Source of the DNA: Setomelanomma holmii
Taxonomy: Eukaryota; Ascomycota; Dothideomycetes; Pleosporales; Phaeosphaeriaceae
DNA: 64,000 bases
Reading direction: 5' to 3'
NCBI GenBank assembly: GCA_010015745.1
Contig: ML978162.1
Coordinates: forward strand, 434,001 to 498,000
A program made the position numbers and the translations under genes. Positions 22,988 to 36,364 of the stretch are shown piece after piece. The notes beneath the pieces are model-generated. The model searched no databases, had not been told where the DNA came from, and worked only from the letters and a program-made list of their open reading frames with translations. The stretch's first letter is position 1. The number at the start of each line of letters is the position of its first letter.

Positions 22988-25900
22988 GATCCGGACAATC
23001 CTGTCGCTGTCAGGAACGGCAACGCGTACTATCTGAGTGAGAAACATACATGGCCAGTCGATTAAACTCTGCCGGATTGGAGGACGCAAGAGATCAGGAA
23101 AGAGACTTGAGAGGCCGAGGGAAAAGACATAGCGACCCAGTCCACTCTCCGTTCTCGTGACTTTCCGGCTCGTCAGTGAACTTATTCTTCAACAACCACC
23201 TTACTTTAGAGTGTGTCTCGCTACCTCCGCCTTGCGTGGATTTCACATCTCTCCATTACTTTCACGACTATTGGTCCGTGTCAGGCACTATTCAAGCCGA
23301 CCTCAATAGCATGCGTTAGTTCAGCAGGGTTTACAATACAGCAACGACATGCGAAGATATTCAGGCGTCATTTCACATTCGGATGCTACCACCAGTCATG
23401 CAACAACGCTGACATGATTAGGACAAGGGAATCCTGCTACAAAGACATACGTCTTACCATACAGTCGTTTCGACACACATGAAGAATCTCGGGTGGAACT
23501 TTTGAGCAATCGCGAGATTCCTGAAAGACCTTGGTTTGTCGAGCGTTTTGAATTTTCTCATCTTGCCAAAGATTCATGGACGTAATATGAGAAGGAAGGC
23601 AAGAGGGTCGGGGTTTATATATCGGTACGTGGCCCACATCTTAAGGACGTAGGCAATCTTCGTTCTCGTTTTGAATTGAGTCATCTTACCGAATTGGGGA
23701 AATTGTTTCATTGAGCATGACATGTTCCAATCAAGAAAAGCTTGAAGCATCTGAACAGCATCACAAGCACCGAAACTTCGCGTTTATGGCAGCGGCTTGG
23801 CAAATTTTCGACAAGATGAACAACAAAAGCTCAAGCAAGTCCGTGTCCTTCAGCCAGGGTGCAACAGGGTTCGGGGACTCTCGAACCTCAGGACAAAGAA
23901 CTACTGTTCGTCTCTTGTCGAACAGCCGAAACGCACGCAAGTCAGCCACATGCACCCGCCGGCCGAATGTTCTCGACCTCTTCGTATCGCATCGCGATCA
24001 TTGACGCAAGAAGGAGTGAGAGCTCAGAACTTTATAATCACCCTACTCCAGCATGCCCCGGTCGACCTAGTCTCAAATATTTGGTTGCTCTGGCGCCGCA
24101 AAGATTCGAAGTATTGTGCTTACCTTTCGAGTGGTGCAGTTACACCTTCGTGCATCCTCAAAAAGAGCTTTGATGTGCATTTAGTACTTTTTCTCCGGCC
24201 GGTTGAAAAGCCATTTTGGCAAGGAAATTCCATGCGTCTGACCTTGCATCGTCTCTTGAAAGTGAGAAAAGCCGCGAAGGATGATGAGAGACCAAAGTTC
24301 ACTGGGAAACATGACTTTGGCTGCGTGGCGCTTTTGCAGAATAGTCCATAGACCAACAGCATGGCATTTTCTCCGAACGCTTTTGATACTTGCGACCTGG
24401 GCGGATATTGGCAGAGAAGGAAGAAGAGCTCGTGTTAGCTTTGATAACAAGCTCGCCACGTCGAGACACCAAGACAGTGACGTGGGAGCAATTCAGACAC
24501 TCATGGCGACATGAACGCTCACGTATATCTAGTGTCAGAATATCGACTATATCAACCTTCAAGCCAAGGAGCGAGAAGGTCGGCCTTTTTGCATCCAACA
24601 TCTAGCTAAGTCAATCATAGCCTGAGTGTCTTCGAATTTGGACGACGAAACGAAGGCCGAGCGGACATTGATTACCCAGCCCCGTGTCCTAGTGGTTGAA
24701 GCTGCCCAAAAATATACGGCATTGTCAATCAGTTTGATTTGATGGCAAGAGGACGTGGTGTTACAAAAGGAAGGGTCAGAAACGCCCAAATGTGTATTCC
24801 TAGACCACCACAGAACCCCAGGACCATGCTCCTACCACCCAGTACTTTCGAAATCGAGAAACATCCTCCCATTTAAAGATCTTCTGCCGGTCATGGACAC
24901 TGTTCTTCAAGGGGTTTCCAGACTTGCTTCGCGGAAGCATAAAACCCAGCATACGGGTCTTTGAGTCGATTCCGTTCTTCCGCCACACCATTTGCGTGGT
25001 TCTTCGGGAATTTTGTGTGTAGAAGTTTTGGAAATAATGGGTGGGAGGTTTTGAACAAGAACACGGGTGATTGTATACCTCTTGCGGCCTCATTGCGATA
25101 CATGATACGGAGAGCCAGAGTCCTGACTGCCGAGCCTTACTTCACTATTGAGTAGACATGCATCTTACACTTTTGCAACTATCGATATTATGCGCTCATA
25201 CTTTTATGGCAGATTATGTGAGACATGCAAAGCTGTATTTTCGGAACCGGAACATCAACACTCCGTTCGCTGCGTTTGCCAAACGTAAGTGAAGTACACA
25301 ACAATCCACATTTCTCTCCTTCTTTTCAGAAATTTACTCAATGCTCGACTGGCATGATGGTTATGTTCTCCCAAGTCTTGAAAGGATAGCTACAACGACG
25401 GGCAATTCTCGGGGTTTGATTTCCTGCAATGGGCTTGCGACATGGTTGCGAAGAACATCCTCTTTGGAATGCTTGGGATTTGGTTGATGGACCCCAAGAG
25501 AAAGGCTCTGGCTGATGGCGCCTGACTTCTGCCAGGGCATCTCAGTGAGACACATATTTCGCGATTCCGACAAAGCGCGCCACGGACATAGGTGGGGTAA
25601 GGGAGTGTTTGAGGACAGCCAGACTTCCCGAAAAACATAAGGGCAGCTCGTAGTACTGTATGTTTTGGGGAGAATTGGAACCAGCAGGCATATAGTGAAT
25701 CAAGTGTGAAGAAAGTGAGGAGACTTATGTACCTTGCTGGTCCTCACGGAGACGTGACCGCTACTGCTTTCTATCTGACACTGGACACCCGAGTGAAAGC
25801 TGAAAATCTAAGCAAGGACATTACATTGCCTGCCACCATTTTAGATTTCGTGAAGAGCCGAAGCAGAGACTCTTATAACTTCCACCATCTTCGCACATAC

Positions 25901-27223
25901 CTACTTTCTCATGACGGACTTAGTGCAGAGTTGTTAATTCGTTGAAGTTTGCGCTTTTATGGGACCTTTGAGAGCATGGACCATATCTTCTTTATCGGCT
26001 GAGGTGATCGAGCACCACAGCACCTTGTCAGGGTGTTTTTGAGAAGCCTTCAAAGGCGCAACATATGACAGTCGCAAATGAGATTTAGAGCATGGACCTT
26101 GTTATGCTGGAGGCAAGGCGAAGAGGAAGGTATGTCCAGCATGCCTCTTTATGCGCCCAAGCGCAGGTACAAGGCGACACAACATGTACCCTGCGGTCAT
26201 ATCTTTTTGGACTCTGCAAATGTTGCCATAACGCGATCATTGTGTGAACATATTCAGCATGCCGCAACGGGCCAGATTGAATCCAGATATCCATCTCTTC
26301 AACAGGTCTTATCCGAGGCCCCATTCCAAGATCGCAGGTTGCTTTTGGTTCGACAGAATAAGGTGAATTGCTAGGAGAAGAAAAGCAGGAAAATATCGTG
26401 GTGTTTACACGTGAGTTGGCGGAGAACAATGAGCCAAGGTGCAAAGCTTTTTAAACTTCACTTCCTGAGCAACTTGGCCTGTAAGATCGAGGATGAGAAG
26501 ATGCACAAATTCTCGAACACAACTTCACTCGACGTCCTATGAGTCAAGCCCAGCTTCACCAGGAAGCACATATAAGTGTCAGCCGGGGCGTTTAAAGAAA
26601 ATATTGCCAAGCTTGAACTTGTGGGGATGAACGGCACTGCTGAGGATTGAGCATATATTTGTACTTTACTGTGGTGCTTGGAGTACTTCAATAACGTAAG
26701 CGAACATGTCGTTCGACACTTTGTTCTTCCAACAACAACAGCCATCGCTTGCCGAACCAACATCGACGTTGTCACGGTCCAGCCACACATAGTGCTGCAT
26801 TGTAATTACGTTTGAGCAACGACACATACACGATCCTCGTCGTTTCGATTTCCCAGAGCAAAATCATGGCAGATCATGCTTCCCAAATGGACTCGCGGGC
26901 GAATTTGTAGAAGCCTGGTCATTAGATGAGAGCCCATGTTTCTTAACGATTTGCTTTTGCACGTCTCGAGACATGAACTTAGCTACTTTGCGTTTTGTGC
27001 TTGAAAGTGGACAAAACGGTATGTGGTGGAGGAAAAGCAAGGGGAATGTTGCATTTATACTCGCAGCGACTCAGCTTCTCCACTTCTTATGTCAAAGTCG
27101 TTGTCTCTCATTTTCCAAGACTTCTTAGCACAAGCACCAGTGAAGAAGTGCTTACCACCCTAGCAACATGCACACGAGGCTGGAAAGCTTCAGTATGGTG
27201 CTATTCTTGAGTATCGGCTATGT
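22988..27223. other. 4.2-kb gene-poor, possibly relic-rich stretch
   Basis: Frames are short (mostly under 110 codons), alternate between strands and carry no motif I can name. Base composition appears more A/T-rich than the flanking genes. No terminal inverted repeats, reverse-transcriptase motifs or long direct repeats were noticed by eye. Decayed genes or transposon remnants are possible, but none can be identified. Confidence 0.4.
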
Positions 27224-28939
27224 TCATGCATCCAGCACCTTCAGCATCTCTTCCACACTCGGAAATTTCTCCCTCTCTTTGCCTTTCTCCTTGCCTCTCG
27301 CTTTCTCCGCCTCGTCTATCTTTTTCCAGTCTAACCATCCTAGCGGTCGCACGCCATTGCCTTTCACTTCTCCCTTGACTCCGTCCCAGCCTAGCCCAGT
27401 GCTTTCGCTCTTGCCTTGAACATCGTTCAAAAAGGGTACTCCAGCTTGCCAGTCCTGTGCAATGATGTCCGCTGAAGAGAATGCATCGTTCATGGTACTG
27501 GCAATGACGCCAGTAGGGCCACGCTTGACCCACCCAGCGCAGTATAGACCATGCACATGGCCAGCTGTGAGACCACCCGGACCGGCTGAGGGTGTGATGA
27601 TGCGACCGTGCACGTCGTTCGGAATGATGCCGAGCTTGCTGTCGAAGGGTACGCCCAGTTCAGAGAGCCCTGGGAGAGCAGCTGACTTGTAGCCCACTGA
27701 GCGGAAAGCTACCGATACCTCCATAGTAACTTCGTCCTCTGTTGGGACCACACGAGCGGATGGGTTGAATGGATCAGAATTGGGGGCGAACTGCTGCTTC
27801 GCAAAGGTTATGGATGACAGATGACCCGCTTGCGCGTGCATGGCCTTTGGGGCTTTGAGAAAGTCGAGAGCCCATGATCTTGGAGACTCTTGTGGTGTAG
27901 ATGGCGTACCTTTGAGCAAGACGTCACCGATGCGCTTCTGTATTCGGGGTAGCTTCTTGACGGCGCGGGGGTATAGCGATCGATCGATGGGCTCGAAGCC
28001 AACGGAGGGCATGTGCATGAGCTCGCGGGCCTCTTTGACGGTGAATGCAGCCTGATATGCTGTCAGAAAGTTCCAGAAACATTATGCCTATATCAGTCGT
28101 ACCTGCAAAGGACCACGCCTCCCAACTACTCTCACGGACTTGACCATGCTTTCCGACAAGGTTTGTATGGCCTGCTCCGTGATGTCGGTAGTCTTCAGAG
28201 CGTCCACAGGCGTGAGAAGCATGCGCACGACGTCCAATGCGACATTTCCTTGTCCAATGACGACTGCTTGCTCCCCAGCCTGCAATTGAGGTTGCAAGCT
28301 CTGAAACTGCGGCAAGCCATTGTACCAGCCCACGAATTCTCGGGCCGAGAAAACACCAGGAAGCTCTTCTCCAGGTATCCCAAGCTTCCGATCCTCGCTT
28401 GCCCCATACGAGAAGACGATGGCGTCGTAGTGCGGCTTTAGACTCGTGAGCGCAATGTCGTGTCCAATGCGCACATTGCCGACGTAGTTGAATCGTGGAG
28501 AGAGAGCGAGCTCCTCAAAGGTGTCCTGGCAATTCTTTACGTCCGGATGGTCAGGCGCAACGCCGAACCGAACGAGACCGTAGGGCACCGGCAGCTGTTC
28601 GTACATGTCGATGACGGCATCGTGAACTTTGTTGACCAAACGATATGCAGTGTAAAAGCCTGCAGGGCCAGAGCCGATGATAGCAACGCGTAAACGTTTG
28701 CGGGCAGTCGTTGCAGTACTGTAGTCGTTGCGGGAGAGGTGTGGCCGTGTTGCTGTGAAGTCTCTCAGTGCATGTGTCAAAGGTCGAGTTTTGCTGGAGT
28801 TATGGCGGGGAGTATCGACCGTTCTCGCCGCACGAATTGAAACACGTTGGCCATGCCGTACACGCGAAGCTATTGCTATGCGACGGGCACAGCTAGTACA
28901 GGTGTACTGTGCCTGGAAGAAGCGTTGAGACGGAAGCAT
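27224..28939 (-). CDS. ARH1: Mitochondrial NADPH:adrenodoxin/ferredoxin reductase Arh1
   Basis: Exons 28939-28103 and 28051-27224 with a 51-nt intron (GTACGA..TATCAG, phase 0) give 554 aa. Arh1 is the FAD flavoprotein that passes electrons from NADPH to the matrix ferredoxin Yah1 for Fe-S cluster and heme A synthesis. Visible: an Arg-rich presequence of roughly 70-80 residues, the FAD dinucleotide fold RVAIIGSGPAGFYTAYRL, the conserved EQLPVPYGLVRFGVAPDHPDVK block, and the NADPH fold VVIGQGNVALDVVRMLL. After the splice come GRRGPLQAAFTVKEAREL and the family's C-terminal block with GHVHGLYCAGWVKRGPTGVI. The ATG at 28939 is chosen because no earlier in-frame ATG exists. The gene is divergent from the four-TM protein gene. 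Confidence 0.95.
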
Positions 28940-29527
28940 AGTGTGCAAGTGCTGCAGGACGGGTGACGCATGCAGTTTTCAAGACCTTGTACGACCACCA
29001 AGCCGACAAACTCGACTTCCAAGTGTCTCGCGATAGCCACCACAAGTAAGCCAGCAAAGAAGTTCACATGATACCACAATGACTCGAGATTTGGGCCTAT
29101 GTACACGCGATATTGGATATGTCACCGGATGGTCGAGACACCAGGTCACCTCGGACATTCGCACTCGAGATGCCGAAGGACAAAGCCAACCATGCTCTCA
29201 ACCACATCCAACCCTCAGCACCCCACCGGTTCGACGTCCCATCAAGGTTCGGCCGCTTGAGCTAAATTAGTCGATGCACATGCCATGCCGTCTCACCCGC
29301 AAATCCTCACGTCATGGACGTCTGGCCACATGCATTGGTGGACGTTACTCGTCTCCATGGCAACCACTATTTACTACATCAGGTCTCTAGGTCCTCCTGC
29401 AACCCCATGTTAATCATCACCAGCATTCCTTCGCTTAGCGAACGTCCCTCAGCACTTCACCTTCATTCCTGACGGTCGTGCGACGGAGGCCACACTCATT
29501 CATAGCATTCCATCGCATATTGCAATC
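28940..29527. promoter_or_regulatory. Shared divergent promoter region
   Basis: 588 bases between the ATGs of ARH1 (minus) and the membrane protein gene (plus). No domain-bearing frame is present. It must carry both promoters; no single strong element could be named. Confidence 0.4.
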
Positions 29528-31656
29528 ATGGTTGGCCGGTTCCAGCCATATCTTTACAATGCGCCCGTCGACGACTCGAACTTCAACCCCAAGGCAGTGA
29601 CAATGGCCAGTCGCATGCCGCCGTCGCCACCAAAGAAGAAGCAGGATGGTCCTCTCATCGACTTCAACAAGCATCCTGACAGCTACCTGATCCTGCCATA
29701 TGGGAACACGAATGTCAAGCCTATGCACAAGAAGACGAAGACCTTGATCAAAGTCGCACGATGGATCCAACTTTTCTTCCGAGTGTGCACTTTGCTGGGT
29801 GCAGCCGGTGCCCTGCTCTGTGGGATTTTCATCCGAGGCGCTGCAGACACAGAAGGCTATATCATGAGGATACCAGTAGGTCAATTGCGAAGCTGAAACT
29901 AAGACCATGCTGACATGTATAGCCTGGCGTTGATCTCGTCGTATGTCTCTACGCTATCTACCACCTCGTCCGCAATGCCAAATCCCGTCCTCCCGGTAGC
30001 TCAGCCAGCTACCACTTCTTCGCACTCGTAACCGACGCCGGATTCATACCGTTCTATGTCTTCACCGTGTTGCTTGGCCGGCGCAAGTCGGACATGGAAG
30101 CCGGAACAGTTGGACGTTGGCGGACCATGTTCCCGACAGACGAGGATACCAACAAAGTCCTCACAACGATTTGGCTAACCGCGACTGCCGTGGCAGGCTT
30201 GCATCTGCTTTCACTTTTCTTGGACCTGTATCTGCTCATTGTCTTCAGAAAGATAACCAAGATGCCACCGGACATGAACCCACTGGAAGATAACCTGACC
30301 TCGCGCAAGAAGTCAAAGCACAAGCACAAGAACTCCTCCATCTCCGCCATAACACCATTGACGGGAGACAAGGAGAAGCGTTTTAGCGCGCAAAGCACGA
30401 TTGCTGGCGATCGCCTCTCGCAGGCAGACCCATTGCTCTCAAAGGACATTCCTGGCCCAACTAAGAACCAAGTAGCCTTCATGCACACCCGGACGAATTC
30501 AGAGATGACGTACTCGCCTCATACACCACAATCAGCCCGGCAGTCCAAGGAACGCTTCTCCATGTACTCGCAGCCTCCGTCTGTTTATCAGTCCCGACGA
30601 AGCCTGAATCACCGAGATGATCTACTCCGCCGTGACGATGCAGATGACAACGAAACTCTAGCTCAGCGAAAGACCATGTTAGCGCAGCAGGCGAACATCA
30701 AGAGAAATTCAAGGAACGACTCGTATGTCACGATTGCTTCCAAGGAGCAATTCTATACACCTCCTGCCACTGCCAACAGCAACCACCTAGAGAAGGCGGG
30801 CGACTTGTCATTGCAGCGAAACAGCCGCGAGACACTGCAAAACGATAACTGGTTTGTGCATCCCGACCACGATGATGAGCCTGAGCAGGAGGAGCATTAC
30901 CCTGAGCCTGCTCGGAAACAGTCAATGTTCAAGAACAACACCTCGAACCAAGGCTACAATACCCTCTCGCCCTACGACGATGTCTCGGATATGGAAGATG
31001 AGCAGATGGAGAAGCCAATGGTGCCCGAGCCCCTTCGACAGCCTCTGCGCATGAACCCACCAACGCCTCCGCTTGCGCAAACGCTCGAGCAAAACAAGAA
31101 TACCCCTCCCCCTGGTCTCAAGCGCACGCAAACAACAACTTCCATCTCGACCGAATCCACCTTCAATCGCGCACATTCGCAGTCTCGCAGCGGGACACCG
31201 AAGACACGGTACTATGGCGACTTGAAGGCCGCAACTCAAGGTGTTCGTACTGGCCAATCACCTTCAAACTCACCGAACGTGTCGCCAACCAAGGGCTCGT
31301 TCAAGAATCAACCGAATCATTTCCCGTCTGCGACCAAGCAGTACATCTCCAACACACCACCACCCTCTTCGCACTCTCCAGTCAAAGACTCGCCATTCAC
31401 GTTGGACAAGAAGTCTTACACCAGCGTACGAAGGACAGGCGAGACAGCATTTGCGCCTGTCAAGGGTCAATCGCCACGCGTAGTCAGCAGATCAGGCGTC
31501 GACTACATGAACCCGTACGAGTTTGACGATTCGGATCTCGGCACGCCGGGACGACGACGAGATGTCAGTGGGAAGATTGCGGAGGAAGGCAGAGGAGGAA
31601 TGGGCAAGGGTGGATGGGGTGGCATGACGTACCGCAAGATTAGTGGTATTGCGTAG
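29528..31656 (+). CDS. Four-TM membrane protein with long disordered tail, function unknown
   Basis: Exons 29528-29875 and 29923-31656 around a 47-nt intron (GTAGGT..TATAG, phase 0) give 693 aa. The first ~80 residues are polar. Four hydrophobic segments follow: around WIQLFFRVCTLLGAAGALLCG, PGVDLVVCLYAIYHLV, HFFALVTDAGFIPFYVFTVLL and TTIWLTATAVAGLHLLSLFLD. The C-terminal ~450 residues are rich in Ser, Pro, Thr and charged residues with many short basic/Ser-Pro motifs, as in phosphorylated cytoplasmic tails. The four-helix bundle recalls MARVEL-like fungal membrane proteins, but I see no defining motif. It appears to belong to a conserved ascomycete family without assigned function. Confidence 0.8.
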
Positions 31657-32187
31657 ATTCTTTGAAAGCATTTCTAGGGACAGAGCTTGGTGTTTGGCGT
31701 TTGATGTGTTTGGATATATGGATGACATACGTGGGGGTAAGTGTAAAAGCGCGTTGGGAGGAGTGTATGGAAATGAATATGAATGCCGATGTAACAAATC
31801 TCGAAAATTTGTGCTTGTGACTAGCAGCTCAGAAGTCTTTCAAGTGCCATCGAAGTTCGTTTGCTATGGTATTGCAGTAACGTCATCCTCATACTAATAC
31901 AATACTCGGTCTTTATCGCATCGTGTCGTTTCCCGTGGGCCACAGCTGAAGGCTCTCGCGTATGCCGTTCAAGTTAGCTACAAGTTTATGGAGGAGTGAA
32001 GGAATCTTAGGTTCTGTATCCGGTATGCATAACCTCACTAAGATACCGAGTATACCTTTGCGCAGCCTTGAACTGCCATCACCATCGTCTCGCCCCACCA
32101 GATCTTCACATATGCGTGACGCCGTTCATTCGTTCTCTTTAGCCCTATGATCTAATCTCCACCTCATCCACCCTCCAGCCTTCACTC
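31657..32187. other. Convergent 3' intergenic region
   Basis: 531 bases between the stops of the membrane protein gene and ACH1. Nothing beyond presumed terminators was seen. Confidence 0.4.
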
Positions 32188-34284
32188 TCAAGCATACGTA
32201 TTTCCATAATCCCACTTGGGCAACTTCATAGTTCCATGCTCGTTCAAATGGCGATGCATATCGAAGCTATTCCAAAGCAAATGCGGCTCATGTCCCCAGC
32301 CTTTCCTCAAACACTCAAACTCCGCCTTTTCAAAGTAATCCTTTAGAATACCCCTGTACTCCGGATGCGCACACTTGTCAATAATCACCCGGGCACGCTC
32401 CCGGGGGCTCAAGCCGCGCACGTCAGCCAGCCCTTGCTCGGTCACGATGACGTCGAGATCATGCTCGGTCTGGTCGATGTGCGTGCACATGGGCACGATG
32501 CAGGACACGCCGTGGGGATCGGTCTTGGATGGGCGAGTGGAAGGCGTGTGCATGATGGAGTATTTTGCGGAGCGGAGGAAGTCTGCGGAGCCGCCAAGGC
32601 CGTTTAACATGCGCGAACCCATGACACATGTGCTGTTTGCGTGCGCGTAGATGTCGACTTCGACGGGCGTGTTCATCCCGATGACACCCAGGCGCCGGAT
32701 GATCTCGGGCGAGTTGCTGACTTGCTGGCTGCGCAGGAGCAATTTGGGCGCGTACTTGTCCCAGTTTTCGTAGAAGCGGTGGAAGCCGTCGGGCGAGAAG
32801 CGGATGCTGGTTGCGGTGGCAAAGTCGAGGTTCCCGGAGTCGAACAGGTCCAGGAACGAGTCTTGCAGGACTTCGGTCCAGACCTTGAGGTTCTTGAAAT
32901 TTGCGCCGCCGGAGGCCAAACCGCCGACAACGGCGTTGGCGATGTTGCCAATGCCGGATTGAATGGGGAGGAGGTTCTGTGGTAGGCGGCCATGCTTGAC
33001 CTCGTGTTGAAGGAATTCAATTAGATTACTGGCAATTGCACGAGAAGTGGCATCCTCGGGCGCATTTGGCTGTGTCTGATCAGGATAGTCGCTCTCAACG
33101 ATTGCAACGACGCGTTCTGGATCGATTGGGATATGTGGTGTGCCAATTCTGTCTTCCGGCGACATGATCAGATATGGCTTCCTTCGTGGCGGAAGGTCAG
33201 TCATAGTAATATCGTGGAGGCCTTCAAACGACGGGGCAGCGGTGTTGACCTCGATGATGATCTTGTCGGCCATTTGAATAAGCTCTGGTGACGCGCCGAC
33301 ACTGGCTCCGGGAATGATGCCGCCGTCTTCGGTGATGGCGGATGCTTCTACAATGGTCACATCGAGTCTGTGTCCGGGCTTGTGCATGGTGTAGTACCTG
33401 TTCGTCATCAATCGGCACGCTCATTTCGAAATGTACTCGAATGACTTTACATACCCGTACATCAAGTCGACGGGAAACATGCTCAGATGCTTATCGAAGA
33501 ACTTGATGTTGCCGTTGTTGATACCCTTGGCAATTTCCTTGCCAACTTGATGCGGCGATCGCCGTTCGATCATGTTCAAGCGAGCCCATCGATTCTCAGT
33601 CTCTGCGCCGGACGACGCTCCAACGAAGAGGTTGTACTTGAGTTGACCTTGCAAATTGTTCTTTTCCACATGGTCTGCCAAGGCAGTTGGGATCTTCCTG
33701 CGATTGTGTTAGTCGTTGCTCATGTGCTGCGACTGCTCCGGCTATGCGTCTACTGTGGTTCCCGCTGGAAGTTTTGTAGGAGGCGAAGGTCCGACCCAGG
33801 CTCGACAGCCTCCATGAAGTCATGGAAGTAACTGAATAGCAATGATTTGGGCTTTGAGTCCGACCAGGCTCGACCAAAGGCGAGAAATTGACGACACGAT
33901 CTCGCCTCCAGGAGAACTCCGCATTTGTTGTTGTGCTTGTCCTGACGCAAGCGGAAGTCCAGAATTGCGGAGTCGGACATAGCTCGGGGATCCACCTTTT
34001 CCAAGACTTCCGTTCCACCTCGGACCACTCTACACCACCAACTGGTCTTGAACCTAGGAAGGAGGGCTCGAAATGAAATCGAATTCTCCTCGCGCCTACT
34101 TCTGTGGATGATTAAGCTGTAGATACGAGAGCATAGCTTACTTGGGATATCCAACACCAGTGAAGCCTGACCAACCCACATATGCGCCATTGGGGAAATG
34201 ATGCAACAAGTCCTCCGCCTTCGCAATCTTCTTCAAATAGCTCGGCCTCCTGACTCTTGACTTCAACGCAGCGGAGACAGACAT
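32188..34284 (-). CDS. ACH1: Acetyl-CoA hydrolase / CoA-transferase Ach1
   Basis: Exons 34284-34142, 33697-33455 and 33397-32188 give 531 aa, close to yeast Ach1 (526). Ach1 is a mitochondrial class I CoA-transferase that moves CoA between succinyl-CoA and acetate/propionate and detoxifies acetate or propionyl-CoA. Visible: the start [53 protein letters not shown], the [11 protein letters not shown] loop, [20 protein letters not shown] and [17 protein letters not shown]. The first intron is 444 nt (GTAAGC..CTAACAC..CGCAG), far longer than others here; the second is 57 nt. An in-frame upstream stretch (alternative ATG 34386) could add a 34-residue basic leader, perhaps a mitochondrial presequence. 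Confidence 0.95.
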
Positions 34285-34927
34285 CGTGCCCCTTGCTCGT
34301 CGTAGACCGGAATGCTTTCTTATCGATAGCCCACACCGCAGCTCAAAGCTCTCCGTAGAGCTCGTGGGGTTCTTCAGGCGCAACAAAGGGGAAAAGAGTG
34401 GAGAGGTGCCGCAAAAGACAAGATGGTGTATCTTGAATGGATCTCAGGTCACGGAGTATTTGAAGTATGCGAGGCACTGATTAAGGCATTTGCAGGGTAA
34501 TGCTGTGCTGTGGGCTGATTATGCTGGACCCACACAAGCATGACGTTTGGCTCCCGCACAACCCCGGTCGGCGCAAGCTGAGGGGCATGCAGGAACACAT
34601 TCTTGGGAATTGTAGTTTTCATTCATGTCTTCGTTAAGTATAGTCACGCCACATCTTACCAAAGTGCTGCTTTCGATCAAACCCACTGACTTGCTGTGGA
34701 GGATGGGTGCTGGCGCGTCGCCTTTCCATCTGAGATCACTTCGGTTGGTGACTTTCTCATACCAAACAGTACACAACAACAGCTGACAGTGGCCAAAGCC
34801 TGTAGCAATATAATGATATGTGGTATGTAGTTGGGTATTTCCACGACGCCGACCATGCAATGCGTTGTTCAGACCAGGAACAATGCTGACAGTTCAAGGA
34901 TAATGGAGGTTCAAGGCGCGACAGATG
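34285..34927. other. Intergenic region
   Basis: Between the ACH1 start and the stop of the Whi5-like gene (both minus). A 113-codon minus frame at 34519-34860 shows no domain. Presumed ACH1 promoter. Confidence 0.35.
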
Positions 34928-36364
34928 TTATCGAGCGGGATGCGCAGCGTAAGGTCCGTATTGATGATGAGGCGGAGGAGGCATCTGGTGCTGATAGACA
35001 TTCCGCTTGTCTTGGGGAGGGTATGCCTCAAACATGACGCGTCTTTGCGGCGCGTCGGCCCTGAGGGGACTAGGAGCAGTTTGGGTGTTATGTGGAAATC
35101 TTCCCGAGTTGTTGGGGCTGCTCATAAAGAGGAGGGTGTCGACGGCGTCCTTCTCTGCCTGCTGACTAGGCATGCGTAGAATGCCTGGCCTAGGTGTGAC
35201 GGGTCCTTGTGGCCCGATGCCCAAGTCACTGTAATGCTTTCTCTGTCCAGTGCCTATTAGAGCTGGTGGTGGATGCGAAACGCTGGATCTTCTTCGTCGC
35301 CCAGGCTGGATTTCTACAGCAGGGGCAAGGCCCAACGCGTGTTGGGACCCTGTCACAGAGATCAGGTTTGCTGCGGCATTCATGGCTGGCTTCGTTGTTG
35401 GACGCCAATATGCTAAGATTTCGTCAGCTGTGCTCAGTATCGCCATTTTTCAAGGGCCAACGAACATGGAGTGGCCGCATGGGATCGTGCTGGGTCTGAC
35501 GCTGGCGACATGATCATGGGATCCGAGTTCTCAGAAACACCACTTGGCCGGCGACGGCGATCAAAGGTCAAGAGAGAGTCGAAGGCCAAACGATCACTTC
35601 GCCCAGGCGCAGAGTTGGGAGATCCGCGCTGGGAGTGCACTTCCTCCAGCTCCTCGAGCGATTGCTTCTCCCAGCCATTCTGCACCTTGACCATGGCATA
35701 GGAAAGACGCGTTTTGAGTTGTGCGGAGAGCTGCATATACGTTAGCACCCTGCAGACCGTACGCCAGAACGCGACCACGCACCTCTCCAATCCGAGTCCC
35801 CGCATGTGTGTCCATACTCTTGTTCCGCTTGTGTGCAGCCAACGGTCCCTTCTCGCCGTGCGCGACCATGCCAGTGCGCTTCACTGATCCATCTGCTGTT
35901 CTTTTGAAGCCCTGGTTCAGCGGAGAGTCGAGTGCCATGGGGCTAGCTGCTGTGTCACCAGTTCGCGGCGCGTTCGCGGCAGCTGTGTCAATCCGCGGGG
36001 CAATTGTTGGCGCGTCAGTTCCGCGTGGTTGACTCGGTGATGGTGGCATTGATGCCTCTGCAGGCTTATTAGTCTGACTGGAGGTTACATTGGTCGATGG
36101 CGATGTCAGATCGTTTTCTGCTGTTGTTGACGTTGACAAGTTGCTGCCAGGTGACGGCAGTTTGGGTGCCGAGAACGTGCTTGATACTGTAGAAATAATT
36201 GATTCCTGCGAGTCTTGGAGCTCCGGTTTGTGTACTGAACTAATGACAGGCGTATAACTGGTGTTAACGTTGTCTAGCGATGCAATTGATAAGTGACTAT
36301 TCCCTCAAGGTGGTGACGATCGGCTGGGGACGCGCCGAACTTACGCGGTAGAGGTGCAGCCATT
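34928..36364 (-). CDS. Whi5/Nrm1-like G1/S transcriptional repressor
   Basis: Model: exons 36364-36346 (19 nt), 36303-35783, 35730-35466 and 35412-34928, with introns of 42, 52 and 53 nt, giving 429 aa. The core GELSAQLKTRLSYAMVKVQNGWEKQSLEELE matches the short Whi5/Nrm1 (GTB) motif that binds SBF/MBF transcription complexes to restrain the G1/S programme. The rest is disordered, Ser/Pro/Thr-rich with many potential CDK sites, plus a conserved stretch PGILRMPSQQAEKDAVDTLLFMSSPNN. The first intron is very short and its acceptor is the least certain splice. The third has a weak GTTCGT donor but a normal length and CTGAC branch. Confidence 0.8.

Noticed and set aside
22988..27223. Possible transposon remnants
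   Set aside because: No terminal repeats, target-site duplications or transposase/reverse-transcriptase motifs were visible; a repeat search would be needed.
33750..34226. 158-codon minus frame inside ACH1
   Set aside because: It covers part of exon 1 out of frame plus the long intron; no family motif. Noted as part of the long-intron finding only.
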